Shown here one piece after another: positions 40,873-50,297 of a stretch of 64,000 nucleotides of DNA. Both the position numbers and the translations under genes were made by a program. The stretch is taken from positions 62,001 through 126,000 of the forward strand of contig NZ_CP071597.1 in the NCBI RefSeq assembly GCF_017357405.1, in the 5' to 3' direction. Positions within the stretch are counted from its first letter, which is position 1; every line of letters starts with the position of its first letter. The notes under the pieces were generated by a model that had not been told where the DNA came from, ran no database searches, and saw only the letters and a program-made list of their open reading frames with translations. The stretch is from Halomontanus rarus (lineage in GTDB: Archaea; Halobacteriota; Halobacteria; Halobacteriales; Natrialbaceae).

Positions 40873-41700
40873 ATGTCCCCGGATCTCCCGGAAAAGCTTC
40901 TCGGAATGAGCATCGACGACCCGAGCGATAGCCGTTCCCGAGACCACGACAGCGACGAGACGGAAGACCTCGAGCGGTTCGTCTTTCTCGCGATCGGCGA
41001 CCAGCGCCTCGCGATCCCGGTCGACGACGTCAAGACGATCACCAATCCACCGGCGGAACTGACGCGGGTTCCGCGATCGCCAGAGGCCGTCGAGGGTGTC
41101 GTGGACTTCCGCGGCGAGATCACGGCCGTCATCGAACCGCGGATTCACTTTCCGGTCGACGGCGATCGGTCGGCGCGCCAACGGCTGGTCGTCTTCGATC
41201 GACCGACTGACCAGCAACCGGCCGCGATCCGCGTCGACGACGTCATCGGCGTCGAGAACGTCCCGGCCAGTAACGTCCTCGAGAAAGCTGATCTCGAGGA
41301 TGACGAGGGCGGTGCACTCGAGCATCCGCTCGTCGTCGCACTGGTGAAACAGGAGCGGACGATCGGGCCGCGATCGGGTTCCGCTGATGCGGACGACGAG
41401 AGCGCGAGTACGGACGCCCAGCAGTCGGCTCCGGCGCTCGAACTTGGCGGTCGGAACGCGAATTCGGGTTCGGGGTCGAGTGATCGATCGGCCCACACGT
41501 CACTGGCGGCCGCGAGGACGCAGACCAGTGAGGAGTTCGACGCATCGGCCGACCAGGATCAGTCGGAGATGCAGGCTGGGGGGTCGGAGTCAGGGACGGA
41601 CCGGGAGACCGAGACGGAAACGGAAACGGAGGTCGCCGTCGACACCACACCACTGGTCGACGTCGATCGGTTCCTGTTGGCCTCAGGGTACCAAGAATAG
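40873..41700 (+). CDS. cheW: Chemotaxis coupling protein CheW with acidic C-tail
   Basis: A 275-residue protein. Residues 35-165 are the CheW domain: 'ERFVFLAIGDQRLAIPVDDV', 'VPRSPEAVEGVVDFRGEITA' (the conserved V-x-G-x-x-x-x-R-G), 'RLVVFDRPTDQQPAAIRVDD' and 'VIGVENVPASNVLEKADLED'. The C-terminal 110 residues are acidic, Ser-rich and disordered, with a Glu-Thr repeat ('TDRETETETETEVAVDT'). It links transducers to CheA. The tail is not part of the CheW fold and resembles other long tails at this locus. Confidence 0.93.
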   Translation: MSPDLPEKLLGMSIDDPSDSRSRDHDSDETEDLERFVFLAIGDQRLAIPVDDVKTITNPPAELTRVPRSPEAVEGVVDFRGEITAVIEPRIHFPVDGDRSARQRLVVFDRPTDQQPAAIRVDDVIGVENVPASNVLEKADLEDDEGGALEHPLVVALVKQERTIGPRSGSADADDESASTDAQQSAPALELGGRNANSGSGSSDRSAHTSLAAARTQTSEEFDASADQDQSEMQAGGSESGTDRETETETETEVAVDTTPLVDVDRFLLASGYQE

Positions 41701-41778
41701 CCGCCAACGTCCGGATCCGGTGGACGGCGATCACTCCAATTTTCGACGCTTATCACGTCTGATAATCGAGAGACAGCA

Positions 41779-41786
41779 TTTATAAT
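41779..41786 (+). promoter_or_regulatory. TATA box of the cheY operon
   Basis: TTTATAAT centred about 40 bases before the ATG at 41822; a short leader of about 14 bases would follow. It should drive cheY-cheB-cheA-cheC-cheC-cheD-cheR. Confidence 0.55.
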
Positions 41787-41821
41787 ACCTGTATCTCTAT
41801 CAAACTGTGGTGTACAACTGA

Positions 41822-42184
41822 ATGTCGACAGGGGTGCTCATCGTAGACGACTCTCATTTTATGCGGAATCTATTGCGACAGATTCTCGAGCAAGATTACC
41901 GCATCGTCGGAGAGGCGTCCAACGGCGCTGAAGCAGTAAAACTGTACAAGGAACAGAATCCGGACATCGTCATGATGGACATCGTGATGCCCAAATGCAA
42001 CGGCATCAAGGCCACGGCTGCGATCAAGAAACTGGATCCCCAGTCGCGGGTCATCATGTGTACGAGTGTCGGGCAACGGGAGAAAATGAAACTCGCCGTA
42101 AAAGCTGGCGCAGACGGGTACGTGACGAAACCGTTCGAAGAACCCAGCGTACGGAAGGCCCTCGCAGACGTCGTCGCGGCATGA
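41822..42184 (+). CDS. cheY: Chemotaxis response regulator CheY
   Basis: A 120-residue single receiver domain. 'GVLIVDDSHFMRNLLRQILE' gives the Asp9-Asp10 metal site, Asp53 in 'DIVMMDIVMPKCNGIKATAA' is phosphorylated by CheA, Thr in 'VIMCTSVGQREKMKLAV' and Lys in 'GADGYVTKPFEEPSVRKAL' complete the active site. It carries the signal to the motility motor (through CheF in archaea; not seen here). The stop overlaps the cheB start by four bases. Confidence 0.97.
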   Translation: MSTGVLIVDDSHFMRNLLRQILEQDYRIVGEASNGAEAVKLYKEQNPDIVMMDIVMPKCNGIKATAAIKKLDPQSRVIMCTSVGQREKMKLAVKAGADGYVTKPFEEPSVRKALADVVAA

Positions 42185-43449
42185 CTCAGATACTCGTTGT
42201 CGACGACTCGCAGTTCATGCGAACGGTCATCGGCAACGCGCTCTCCGAGGCAGGCTACGACGTCGAAACGGCAGCCGACGGCCACGAAGCCGTCAGACTC
42301 GCCGCGACGATCGACCCGGACGTCGTCACGATGGACGTCGAGATGCCCGGAATGAGTGGAATCGATGCCGTCGAACGAATCATGGCGACGAATCCGACGT
42401 CGATCGTGATGCTCAGTGCCTACACCGAACGGGGTGCTGACGCCACGCTCGACGCGCTCGAGCGCGGTGCCGTCGACTTCCTTCACAAGCCCGACGGGTC
42501 CGGATCACGCAATATCGCCCACCTCGTCGATTCGGTCGTCGAAACGGTCGACAGCCTCGCCGAGGCGGACGTCTCGTCGCTCGCACTTGCACGCGCCTCG
42601 GCGGCCGTTCGTTCCACGGAGACTGGAACTAGATCCGCGAGAGTGTCGACTGGCGCGGAATCTCGGGCCGAGGCCCAAGCACGGTCTCAACCCGAAGCCG
42701 AACCCGAACTCGAGTCGACCGTTGACTCCCGGTCACAGTCTGCCGTGACGACAACCGGGAGTGAAACGGCGAGTACGGTGGTATCGGCTGTCGGACCGAC
42801 TGCGACCACGACCACGACCACGACGTTCGAGGGGGACGGTCCGTACTGTGACGATCCGACGCTCATCATCGGCGCATCGACCGGCGGCCCCAAAATCATC
42901 GAGCACGTACTCGAGGAATTGCCGGTCGATCTCGGTGCGAAAGTCGTCGTCGTCCAGCACATGCCGGCCGATTTCACGACCCGGTTCGCCGACCGACTGG
43001 ACAAATTCACGTCCTACCGGGTCAGCGAAGCGCGCGACGGTGCTCGCGTCGAATCCGGTCAGGTCGTCGTCGCTCCGGGTGGCACGCACCTCGCGGTGAC
43101 GAACAACGTCGGGGGCTGGCTGCGCGTCCGGTTCGACGACGACGACCGGATCAACGGTGTTCGTCCGGCAATCGACGTCACCATGCAGACGGCTGCGGAT
43201 CGTGTGCGCGATCCGCTGGTCGGCGTCGTCCTGACCGGGATGGGGAAAGACGGTGCTGCAGGGATCGAAGCGATCAAGCGAGCTGGCGGACGCACGATCG
43301 CCCAGGACGAGGCGACGAGCCCCGTGTTCGGCATTCCGCGTCAGGCGATCGAGACGGGATGTGTCGACGAGGTTGCCCCCGCCGACGAACTCGTCGATCG
43401 CATCTGTGCAGCGTTCAGGACGAAAACGGACGGTGAGACCAATGGATGA
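42181..43449 (+). CDS. cheB: Chemotaxis methylesterase CheB
   Basis: A 422-residue protein. The receiver domain (residues 1-120) has 'QILVVDDSQFMRTVIGNALS' and the phospho-Asp in 'DVVTMDVEMPGMSGIDAVER'. A Ser/Thr/Glu linker of about 110 residues follows ('TTTTTTFEGDG'), longer than in bacteria. The methylesterase domain has 'LIIGASTGGPKIIEHVLEEL' (Ser), 'VVVVQHMPADFTTRFADRLD' (His) and 'VVLTGMGKDGAAGIEAIKRA' (Asp). It removes methyl groups from transducers. It overlaps cheY and cheA by 4 and 8 bases. Confidence 0.97.
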   Translation: MTQILVVDDSQFMRTVIGNALSEAGYDVETAADGHEAVRLAATIDPDVVTMDVEMPGMSGIDAVERIMATNPTSIVMLSAYTERGADATLDALERGAVDFLHKPDGSGSRNIAHLVDSVVETVDSLAEADVSSLALARASAAVRSTETGTRSARVSTGAESRAEAQARSQPEAEPELESTVDSRSQSAVTTTGSETASTVVSAVGPTATTTTTTTFEGDGPYCDDPTLIIGASTGGPKIIEHVLEELPVDLGAKVVVVQHMPADFTTRFADRLDKFTSYRVSEARDGARVESGQVVVAPGGTHLAVTNNVGGWLRVRFDDDDRINGVRPAIDVTMQTAADRVRDPLVGVVLTGMGKDGAAGIEAIKRAGGRTIAQDEATSPVFGIPRQAIETGCVDEVAPADELVDRICAAFRTKTDGETNG

Positions 43450-46400
43450 TTACTGGAGAGACTTCGTTCAGGAGAGCGAAGAACACATTACTGAGCTGAA
43501 TAATTCGTTACTGGCCCTCGAGCGCTCGCCGACGAACGACGATGCGATGGAGGCGATTTTCCGGACGGCCCACACGCTCAAGGGCAACTGCGGGGCGATG
43601 GGATTGACCCGGGCGAGCGACCTCGCCCACGCGATCGAGGACCTCCTCGACGCGATCCGGGCCGACGAGGTGGCGGTCACCTCCGAACTCATGGACACGA
43701 TCTTCGATGGCGTCGACGAACTCGAGGCGATGATCGACGAGGTCGCGGTACACGGCGAGATCCGGACCGATCCGGCGCCGACGATCGACGCGCTTCGGAC
43801 CCCGCTCGACGACCTCGACGAGTCCGACCGCGAACGTGAGCGCGGACCGATCTCCACCCCGACCGACGACGAGATCGACGCGACCCTGGCACGATTCGAC
43901 CCGCCGGCGGACGAGGACCACGACGCGTACCTCGTTCGCATCTCGATCAACGAGGTCGAGGACGTCAACAACGGCGTGCTGGTCGTCGACGCGTTGATCG
44001 ACGCGTTCGATCTCATCGGAACGGCTCCGTCCCGCGAGGCGATCGAAAACCGATCGTACGGCGGAACGTTCGACGCCGTCTTCGGAACCGCCGTCGGCGA
44101 AGCAGCGATTACGGCCGCCCTCGAGCCGGTCGGCGCGGTTTCGTCGTTCGAAATCGTCTCCGTGACCGATCGGTTCGAGGCGATCGACGACCCGGTCGTC
44201 GGTGACGACGACGGCGAGGCCGATACGGATACGACTGCAGTCGACGAGACCGACGCTGACGACGATCTCTCTCCCGACAGGGCGCAGGATCTCTCCGTCG
44301 ACGAGTTACTCGACGAGTTCACGGAGTTCGACGATCTCGACGCGATGGTCGAGGAAGTCGACGACGTGAGCGCGTTCGACGAGATGGGCGAAGCCGGTTC
44401 GTTCCACGACTTGCTCGAGGAGGACGTCGACATCGACCCGAGTGTGGAAGCGACCGACGAGGACGCAGCCGGTTCCGGTGACGACGCGCCGACGGACGAC
44501 GAGAGATCGACCGCCGACTCGCAGACTTCCGAGAGCGCTGTCGCCCACGATGACGATGACGACCAGGTCGACGACGCCGGCGCCGTCTTCGACGAACTGA
44601 AACAGGAAGTCGAGATGGTCGGGTTCGACGAACTCCAGACGGAACTGGACGAACTCGAGTTCGACGAGTTCGATAGCGACGACGAAGTCGACATGGACGA
44701 GTTACTCGGGGACGACGTCGACGTCGCCGACAACTCGTTCCTCGACGTGACCGAAGCGGAACTCGAGGCGGACGTCGACGAGATGCTGGCCGACGACGGT
44801 GACGAAAGCGAGACGGGCTCGGAACCGACGATAGAGGCCGAAGATGGAGTCGATGCCGATAGCGATTCCGACGTCGCCGTCGCCGACGCCAACGCCGAAG
44901 ACGCCTTCGAGTCGCTCTCGTTCGACGATACGGACCTCGAGGAAGACGAGGCTGCTCCGACACTCGATCGAGAGGACGACCCGCTGGAGGAGGACCTATC
45001 GGCTCTCGATGGTGTCAATTTCGGAGACTCGAGCGACGCTGCAGCCGAGGACGCTGCCGCCGCTTCGGAGTTCGCAGCAGACGACCAGCCCGACGACGAC
45101 GACGCCGACGAGAGCGCCTTCGAATCGGATCCGGAGGCCGGGCTCGAAACGACCGCCGATGCCGATGGGACCGCGGTCGGCGAAGACCTCGACAGCGAGA
45201 ACGACTCCGGACTCGAGACCGAGCCAGAACCTGCACTCGGGGGCGAAGCGGTCGATCGCGACGAATCCGACGACGTGACTGCCGGAAGTCCGTCCGGCGG
45301 TGACGAGACCGAATCCGAGCCGACTGCAGCTGGCGACGATGCCGATATCGGTGCCGACGACGCTGGCAACGTCTCGACCGACGACGACGAGTCGGTAGCG
45401 GCGGACGCTGGCGAGGTCGGCGATTTCGACGACTCGCTCGAGGGCGAGACGGTTGCGTTCGACGATCCTGTCGACACCGACGTCGATGTGGACGTCGATA
45501 TCGGTACCGACGACTACGACTTCGACGACTACGAGGACCTCGACCTCGATAGCGAGGCAGTCGACGACTACGACTACGACGACGACTTCGGCGCGGACGA
45601 CTTCGACGAGTACGACCAGGATGCGTCCGGTGGAAGCTTCACCGATCCGACGACGGGGTTCGACCCGGTCGGTGCGGGCGGAAGCGACGCTGTAGACGAT
45701 GGTGGGTTCGGCGAAGCCGCCGATGGCGAAGCCAAATCGGAGTCCGGCGAGAGTACCGACGCGCCCGCGTCCACCGAAGGTAGCTCCAAGATCGGTGGCC
45801 TGAACGAAATGGAGATCCCGGACATCACGGTTCCGGAGGTCGCGGACCGACCCGAGGCTGACGAGAGCGACGAAATTCAGTCGGTTCGCGTCGACGTCGA
45901 CCAGATCGACTCGCTGCTCAACCTCGTCGAGGGGCTGGTCACCAGCAGGGTTCGACTCCGCCACGCGATCGAATCCGGCGAGGACCTCCAGACGATCGAC
46001 AGGGAACTCGACGACCTCGAGGATCTGACCGCCGAGTTGCAGGAGACGGTGATGGACGTTCGGCTCGTCCCCTTGCAGACGGTCGCCAACCGATTGCCGC
46101 GGGTCGTCCGCGATATCGCTCGCGATCAGGACAAGGAAGTCGTCTTCGAACGAACCGGCGACGACGTCGAACTCGACCGGAGTATCCTCGACCAGATCGG
46201 CGATCCGCTGACCCATCTGGTTCGAAACGCCGTCGATCACGGCATCGAGCCGCCGGCCGAACGCGAGGCGGCCGGAAAGCCCCGCGAGGGGACGATCGAA
46301 CTGCGGACCACCCAGTCGCGCGATCGGGTGACGATCGAGATCGAAGACGACGGCAGCGGCTTGGATCCGGACCGGCTCCGGTCGGCCGCCGTCGACGCGG

Positions 46401-47014
46401 ACATTCTCACCGAATCCGAAGCCGACGACCTCGACGACGGTGAGGCGCTCGATCTGGTCTTCCATCCCGGTCTCTCGACGGCCGCGGAAGTCACCGACGT
46501 CAGCGGACGCGGCGTCGGGATGGACGTGGTCAAACGAACCGTCGACGCACTCGACGGTTCGGTATCCGTCGACAGCGAGCCCGGCGAAGGGACGACCGTC
46601 ACGATGGGACTGCCGGTAACGGTTGCCATCGCGGACGTCCTGTTCGTCGAGTGCGGCGGGGAGGTGTTCGGCATTCCGACGAAGGTCGTCCAGGACATCG
46701 AAGACGCCAACACCATCCAGACCGTCGACGACCGGTCGGTTCTCGTCGACGACGGAACCGACGACGAAATTCCCGTCGTCGACCTCGCCGACGCTCTCGA
46801 GACTCCCGAAGCTGGTGCAGACGGCGATGGGATGATCGTCCGCATTCGGGACGACGTGCGACCGCTCGGCGTCCATTGCGCCGAGGTCCGCGGTCAACGA
46901 GAAGTGGTTATCAAGCCGTTCGAAGGCTTCATGGGCGACATTCCCGGACTCAGCGGGGCAACCGTTCGAGGACGTGGAGAGGTCGTCAACATTCTGGATG
47001 TGAACACACTATGA
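43442..47014 (+). CDS. cheA: Chemotaxis histidine kinase CheA with very long acidic linker
   Basis: A 1190-residue protein, about twice the common length. P1 (1-115) has the phospho-His44 in 'FRTAHTLKGNCGAMGLTRAS'. P2-like (about 158-245) is 'DEDHDAYLVRISINEVEDVN' onward. Residues about 246-807 are an acidic, Asp/Glu/Ser-rich stretch with only short helical islands ('VSAFDEMGEAGSFHDLLEED', 'ELKQEVEMVGFDELQTELDE'). P3 dimerisation starts near 808 ('VRVDVDQIDSLLNLVEGLVT'), P4 ATP-binding has 'LTHLVRNAVDHGIEPPAERE' near 924 and 'VSGRGVGMDVVKRTVDALDG', and P5 (from about 1060) is CheW-like ('VAIADVLFVECGGEVFGIPT'). It starts within the end of cheB, and its stop overlaps a 27-codon frame. Confidence 0.97.
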   Translation: MDDYWRDFVQESEEHITELNNSLLALERSPTNDDAMEAIFRTAHTLKGNCGAMGLTRASDLAHAIEDLLDAIRADEVAVTSELMDTIFDGVDELEAMIDEVAVHGEIRTDPAPTIDALRTPLDDLDESDRERERGPISTPTDDEIDATLARFDPPADEDHDAYLVRISINEVEDVNNGVLVVDALIDAFDLIGTAPSREAIENRSYGGTFDAVFGTAVGEAAITAALEPVGAVSSFEIVSVTDRFEAIDDPVVGDDDGEADTDTTAVDETDADDDLSPDRAQDLSVDELLDEFTEFDDLDAMVEEVDDVSAFDEMGEAGSFHDLLEEDVDIDPSVEATDEDAAGSGDDAPTDDERSTADSQTSESAVAHDDDDDQVDDAGAVFDELKQEVEMVGFDELQTELDELEFDEFDSDDEVDMDELLGDDVDVADNSFLDVTEAELEADVDEMLADDGDESETGSEPTIEAEDGVDADSDSDVAVADANAEDAFESLSFDDTDLEEDEAAPTLDREDDPLEEDLSALDGVNFGDSSDAAAEDAAAASEFAADDQPDDDDADESAFESDPEAGLETTADADGTAVGEDLDSENDSGLETEPEPALGGEAVDRDESDDVTAGSPSGGDETESEPTAAGDDADIGADDAGNVSTDDDESVAADAGEVGDFDDSLEGETVAFDDPVDTDVDVDVDIGTDDYDFDDYEDLDLDSEAVDDYDYDDDFGADDFDEYDQDASGGSFTDPTTGFDPVGAGGSDAVDDGGFGEAADGEAKSESGESTDAPASTEGSSKIGGLNEMEIPDITVPEVADRPEADESDEIQSVRVDVDQIDSLLNLVEGLVTSRVRLRHAIESGEDLQTIDRELDDLEDLTAELQETVMDVRLVPLQTVANRLPRVVRDIARDQDKEVVFERTGDDVELDRSILDQIGDPLTHLVRNAVDHGIEPPAEREAAGKPREGTIELRTTQSRDRVTIEIEDDGSGLDPDRLRSAAVDADILTESEADDLDDGEALDLVFHPGLSTAAEVTDVSGRGVGMDVVKRTVDALDGSVSVDSEPGEGTTVTMGLPVTVAIADVLFVECGGEVFGIPTKVVQDIEDANTIQTVDDRSVLVDDGTDDEIPVVDLADALETPEAGADGDGMIVRIRDDVRPLGVHCAEVRGQREVVIKPFEGFMGDIPGLSGATVRGRGEVVNILDVNTL

Positions 47015-47094
47015 GTACGAGCACAGGTGCGAATACGAATACGAATACGATTATGACTACGAACGAACACACACGGAGGAATTCGAACGAATGA
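47011..47094 (+). CDS. 27-codon reading frame between cheA and cheC
   Basis: Starts by ATGA overlap with the cheA stop and ends by ATGA overlap with the cheC start. The peptide begins 'MSTSTGANTNTNTIMTTNEH' and is low in complexity. A GGAGG lies near its end, well placed for the ATG of cheC at 47091. It may be a coupling spacer more than a functional peptide. Confidence 0.4.
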   Translation: MSTSTGANTNTNTIMTTNEHTRRNSNE

Positions 47095-47696
47095 CCCTGA
47101 TGGTCGACATTCGAAAGCTGAGCTTCATCAACGAAATGGCGAAAGTCGGGACGAACGGCGTCGCCGACAACATGAGCAAACTGGCGGGCGAAGACGCGCA
47201 GATGGAGGTCACGAAGACGAACTTCATCGACGTCGACGATATTAAATCCCAGCTCGACGGCGGGAAACGAGTCGGCGTCCGGGTTCGCCTGCTCGATCCG
47301 CCACACGGACACATCCTCATCCTCTTTCCCGAGGCGAGCGCGAAGAAAATCACTGCGCTCATGCTCAGAGACGTCGTCGACGACATGTCGAACGTCTCCG
47401 GGAAGATGGCCCGCAGCGCAGTCGAGGAGATGGGGAACATGATGGCCAGCGGCTTCATCGACGGGTGGGCCGACGTACTCGGCCGCGCCATCGACATCGC
47501 AGCGCCACAGTTGGTCTACGCCCCCGCCGGCGACATCGTGGTCCGAACTGCCGGACTCGGCGGCGACGACCTCGCGCTGTTCTTCGACTCGAGTTTGAAT
47601 ATTCCCAGCTATCAGATCCAGGCCGAGATTTACGCCTTCCCCGACTTGGAGGAGTTCGTCGAAATGGTCAACGGTATCGAAGTCCATCCCGCATGA
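47091..47696 (+). CDS. cheC: CheY-P phosphatase CheC (single domain)
   Basis: A 201-residue protein. The phosphatase motif (S/D-x3-E-x2-N ... P) is 'ARSAVEEMGNMMASGFIDGW' with the later Pro in 'IDIAAPQLVYA'. The N-half has the related degenerate repeat 'FINEMAKVGTNGVADNMSKL'. It should dephosphorylate CheY-P, and CheD may regulate it. It is the first of two CheC genes in the operon; the next overlaps by four bases. An ATG at position 47100 would give MVDIRKLSF. Confidence 0.94.
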   Translation: MTLMVDIRKLSFINEMAKVGTNGVADNMSKLAGEDAQMEVTKTNFIDVDDIKSQLDGGKRVGVRVRLLDPPHGHILILFPEASAKKITALMLRDVVDDMSNVSGKMARSAVEEMGNMMASGFIDGWADVLGRAIDIAAPQLVYAPAGDIVVRTAGLGGDDLALFFDSSLNIPSYQIQAEIYAFPDLEEFVEMVNGIEVHPA

Positions 47697-48949
47697 AACT
47701 CGACGTCAACGCACTGGGTACGTTCTACCGGATGGCCCGCGAGGGTGCCGGGTTAGCCGCCGGTCGGCTGACGCGTATGACCGGTGTCGAAACGCAGGTT
47801 GGCGTGACGAAACTGAACTTTATGCGGGGAACGGAGATCCGCCGGGACTTCGAGGACGGAACCGAGAAGGTCGGCATTCGCGTCGAACTCACCGGCGGGA
47901 TCGAAGGTCACTCCGTCGTCGTCTTCGACCGAAAGAGTGCACTCCGGATCGTCGAGACACTCCTCTCGGAGTCCGACACCGACGAGTTCGACGTCGAGGA
48001 GTTCGACGAGATGAACCGATCGGCCGCCACCGAGGTCGGCAACATCATGAACAACGGCTTCGTCGACGGGTGGGCCGACGTTCTGGAGACGGTCATCGAC
48101 GTCTCGACGCCCGAATTCATCGAAGGGACATCGGGCGAACCGTTCTTCGGCGACATCGACGAAGCACCCGACGGTGGCGACCTCGCGTTGCTCTTTCACA
48201 GCCACATCGGTGCCGTCGGCACCGAAATCGGGTTCAGTCACTACCTGTTCCCCAAACGCGAGTCGATGGCCCAGCTCCTCGAACACCTGCGGACCAGCGA
48301 CGGCATCGAGTACGACAAACTCGACGGGTTCGATCGCATGGCAGAACAGGGTGCCGAGGAGGTCGCAAAAACTGCGACGACGCTCACCGGAATCGAGACC
48401 AGCGTCGAAATCCGCCGACTGAACTTCGTCTCCCTCGAGGCGATTCCCGAGGAAGTCGCCAACGAGAAACTCGTCGGCGTCGCATTCGAGTTCGACGGGA
48501 CGCCGAGTGGCTACCTGTTGTTCCTGTTCGACGAGGAATCCGCCCACGAAATCGTCGACGCGATGGTACCCATGAACGCCCCCGGGGACGAAGACGGGTT
48601 CGGCGAGATGGGGACGAGTGCCATCAAGGAACTCGGAAACATCATGGCCAGCGGCTTCCTCGACGGCTGGGCGAACGTACTGGACACGACGATCGACCAT
48701 TCGACGCCGGAGTTCATCCACGATATCGGCGCCGCTGCCGTCGATCCGGTCATCATCCAGCTCGGAGAGAACCAGGACTTCGCGTTCGTCTTCGACACAG
48801 TGGTCGTCGCGGACGGCCGCGAATTCGACTGTGAAATCTACGCGATTCCCGACGAATCCGACCTCGAGCGAGCGTTGAACGATCTGGACGTCGATCGTAT
48901 CGACGAGACACCAACGACGGCGGAGTTTCAGGAAGTAGAGAACACATGA
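47693..48949 (+). CDS. cheC: Double CheC-domain protein
   Basis: A 418-residue protein made of two CheC units. Unit 1 (about 1-205) has 'NRSAATEVGNIMNNGFVDGW' and 'VIDVSTPEFIEG'; unit 2 (about 210-400) has 'GTSAIKELGNIMASGFLDGW' and 'TIDHSTPEFIHD'. Both keep the E-x2-N and Pro of the phosphatase motif, so both halves may be active. Each unit also has a degenerate first half ('FYRMAREGAGLAAGRLTRMT', 'FDRMAEQGAEEVAKTATTLT'). Overlaps cheC1 and cheD by four bases. Probably a CheY-P phosphatase; a docking role is the alternative. Confidence 0.93.
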   Translation: MKLDVNALGTFYRMAREGAGLAAGRLTRMTGVETQVGVTKLNFMRGTEIRRDFEDGTEKVGIRVELTGGIEGHSVVVFDRKSALRIVETLLSESDTDEFDVEEFDEMNRSAATEVGNIMNNGFVDGWADVLETVIDVSTPEFIEGTSGEPFFGDIDEAPDGGDLALLFHSHIGAVGTEIGFSHYLFPKRESMAQLLEHLRTSDGIEYDKLDGFDRMAEQGAEEVAKTATTLTGIETSVEIRRLNFVSLEAIPEEVANEKLVGVAFEFDGTPSGYLLFLFDEESAHEIVDAMVPMNAPGDEDGFGEMGTSAIKELGNIMASGFLDGWANVLDTTIDHSTPEFIHDIGAAAVDPVIIQLGENQDFAFVFDTVVVADGREFDCEIYAIPDESDLERALNDLDVDRIDETPTTAEFQEVENT

Positions 48950-49461
48950 AGACCTACGGAAGCGAACCAGGAATCCCGGACCCAGTGCAGGTCGGCATTT
49001 CGGAACTCGTCGTCAGCGAAGGCGACGACACGTTGAAATCCTACGGACTGGGATCGTGTCTCGCAATCGCGCTCTACGAACCCGACTCCGGGATCGGCGG
49101 GCTCGCCCACATCATGCTTCCCGACGGCGACAAAGCCGCCAACAGCGACGCTAAACCGGGTAAGTACGCCGACACCGCGATCCGGGCACTCCTCCGACGC
49201 ATGGTCGAACGCGGTGCGAGTTACACTGCCGTCGAAGCGAAGATCGCCGGCGGCAGCGACATGTTCGAGTTCGAGAGCTTCGGGGACGGCGTCGGCAAGC
49301 GAAACATCGCCGCAGCCAGGGAAGAACTCGAGAAACTCGGCGTTCCGATCATCGCCGAAGACGTCGGCGGGACGGACGGTCGGACGGTTGAATTCACCCC
49401 CGACTCCGGAAAACTTACGGTCAAGACGGCCAACGGAGACGATGGAGTGACAGAGTTGTGA
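48946..49461 (+). CDS. cheD: Chemoreceptor glutamine deamidase CheD
   Basis: A 171-residue protein. The catalytic Cys is in 'LKSYGLGSCLAIALYEPDSG' and His in 'GIGGLAHIMLPDGDKAA'. 'VEAKIAGGSDMFEFESFGDG' and 'NIAAAREELEKLGVPIIAED' follow the family. It converts Gln to Glu on transducers and binds CheC. The ATG overlaps the double CheC stop by four bases; the stop overlaps cheR. The N-terminal tail is short. Confidence 0.96.
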   Translation: MKTYGSEPGIPDPVQVGISELVVSEGDDTLKSYGLGSCLAIALYEPDSGIGGLAHIMLPDGDKAANSDAKPGKYADTAIRALLRRMVERGASYTAVEAKIAGGSDMFEFESFGDGVGKRNIAAAREELEKLGVPIIAEDVGGTDGRTVEFTPDSGKLTVKTANGDDGVTEL

Positions 49462-50297
49462 CCGACAGCAGTGACGAGTCGTTCGACGCGCTCCTCGAGT
49501 ACATCGAGGACGAATTGGCTTTCGCGACGAGCCACTACAACGACAGCTATCTCGACCGACGGGTCTCCTCGCGAATGCGCCGGACGACGGCGGAGTCCTA
49601 CGCCGACTATCTCGAGGAACTGCGTTCGGACCCACAGGAACAGGAGGACCTCCTCGATTCGATGAGTATCAACGTCACCGGCTTCTTTCGCAATCCGGAC
49701 GTCTGGGAAGGCGTCCGTGACGTTTTGCGATCGGCCGCCGAGAACCACGACCGCGTCCACATCTGGAGTGCCGCCTGTGCCGACGGCCGTGAACCCTACT
49801 CGATTTCGATGCTCGCCCACGACGACCCCGAAATCGACGCCTCCGCAGTCCACATCCTCGGCACCGATATCAGTGAGAAGGCGCTCGAAACCGCCCGTCA
49901 GGGTGTGTATCGGAGCTCGCAGACGATCGATATCGCCGACCAACTCGAGTACCTCACGGATTACCACGACTACGTCGAGGAAACACCCGACGGCTTCCGT
50001 GTTCGCGATACTGTCCGACGGAACGTAAACTTTGCACGCCACGATCTGATCAACGACGAGCCGAAGGCGGGCTTCGACCTCGTCGTCTGTCGCAACCTCT
50101 TCATCTACATCGACAACGAGTACAAAGAACCAGTTCTCGAGACGATCGCCCGTTCGCTCCAGTCCGACGGCTATCTCGTCATCGGGAAAGCCGAAACGAT
50201 TCCCCCGTCGCTTTCGTGTGGGTTTTCCGTTCTCGACGGTCGGCTCCGTATCTACGAACGAACGCCTCTGGATTCTCGACACTCAGTCCGAGGCTGA
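49458..50297 (+). CDS. cheR: Chemotaxis methyltransferase CheR
   Basis: A 279-residue protein starting at a GTG (49458) overlapped with the cheD stop. The N-terminal helical domain is 'ALLEYIEDELAFATSHYNDS', with 'SMSINVTGFFRNPDVWEGVR'. The SAM-binding core has 'VHIWSAACADGREPYSISML' (where bacteria have CSTGEEPYS), 'HILGTDISEKALETARQGVY' and 'FDLVVCRNLFIYIDNEYKEP'. It methylates Glu residues of transducers using SAM. Last gene of the operon. Confidence 0.95.
   Translation: MTDSSDESFDALLEYIEDELAFATSHYNDSYLDRRVSSRMRRTTAESYADYLEELRSDPQEQEDLLDSMSINVTGFFRNPDVWEGVRDVLRSAAENHDRVHIWSAACADGREPYSISMLAHDDPEIDASAVHILGTDISEKALETARQGVYRSSQTIDIADQLEYLTDYHDYVEETPDGFRVRDTVRRNVNFARHDLINDEPKAGFDLVVCRNLFIYIDNEYKEPVLETIARSLQSDGYLVIGKAETIPPSLSCGFSVLDGRLRIYERTPLDSRHSVRG

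Noticed and set aside
43468..45477. A 669-codon Ser-rich open frame on the minus strand opposite cheA
   Set aside because: It is the antisense of the Asp/Glu codons of the CheA linker; Ser/Thr-only composition and no domain. The same applies to the 633-codon minus frame at 44996-46897.
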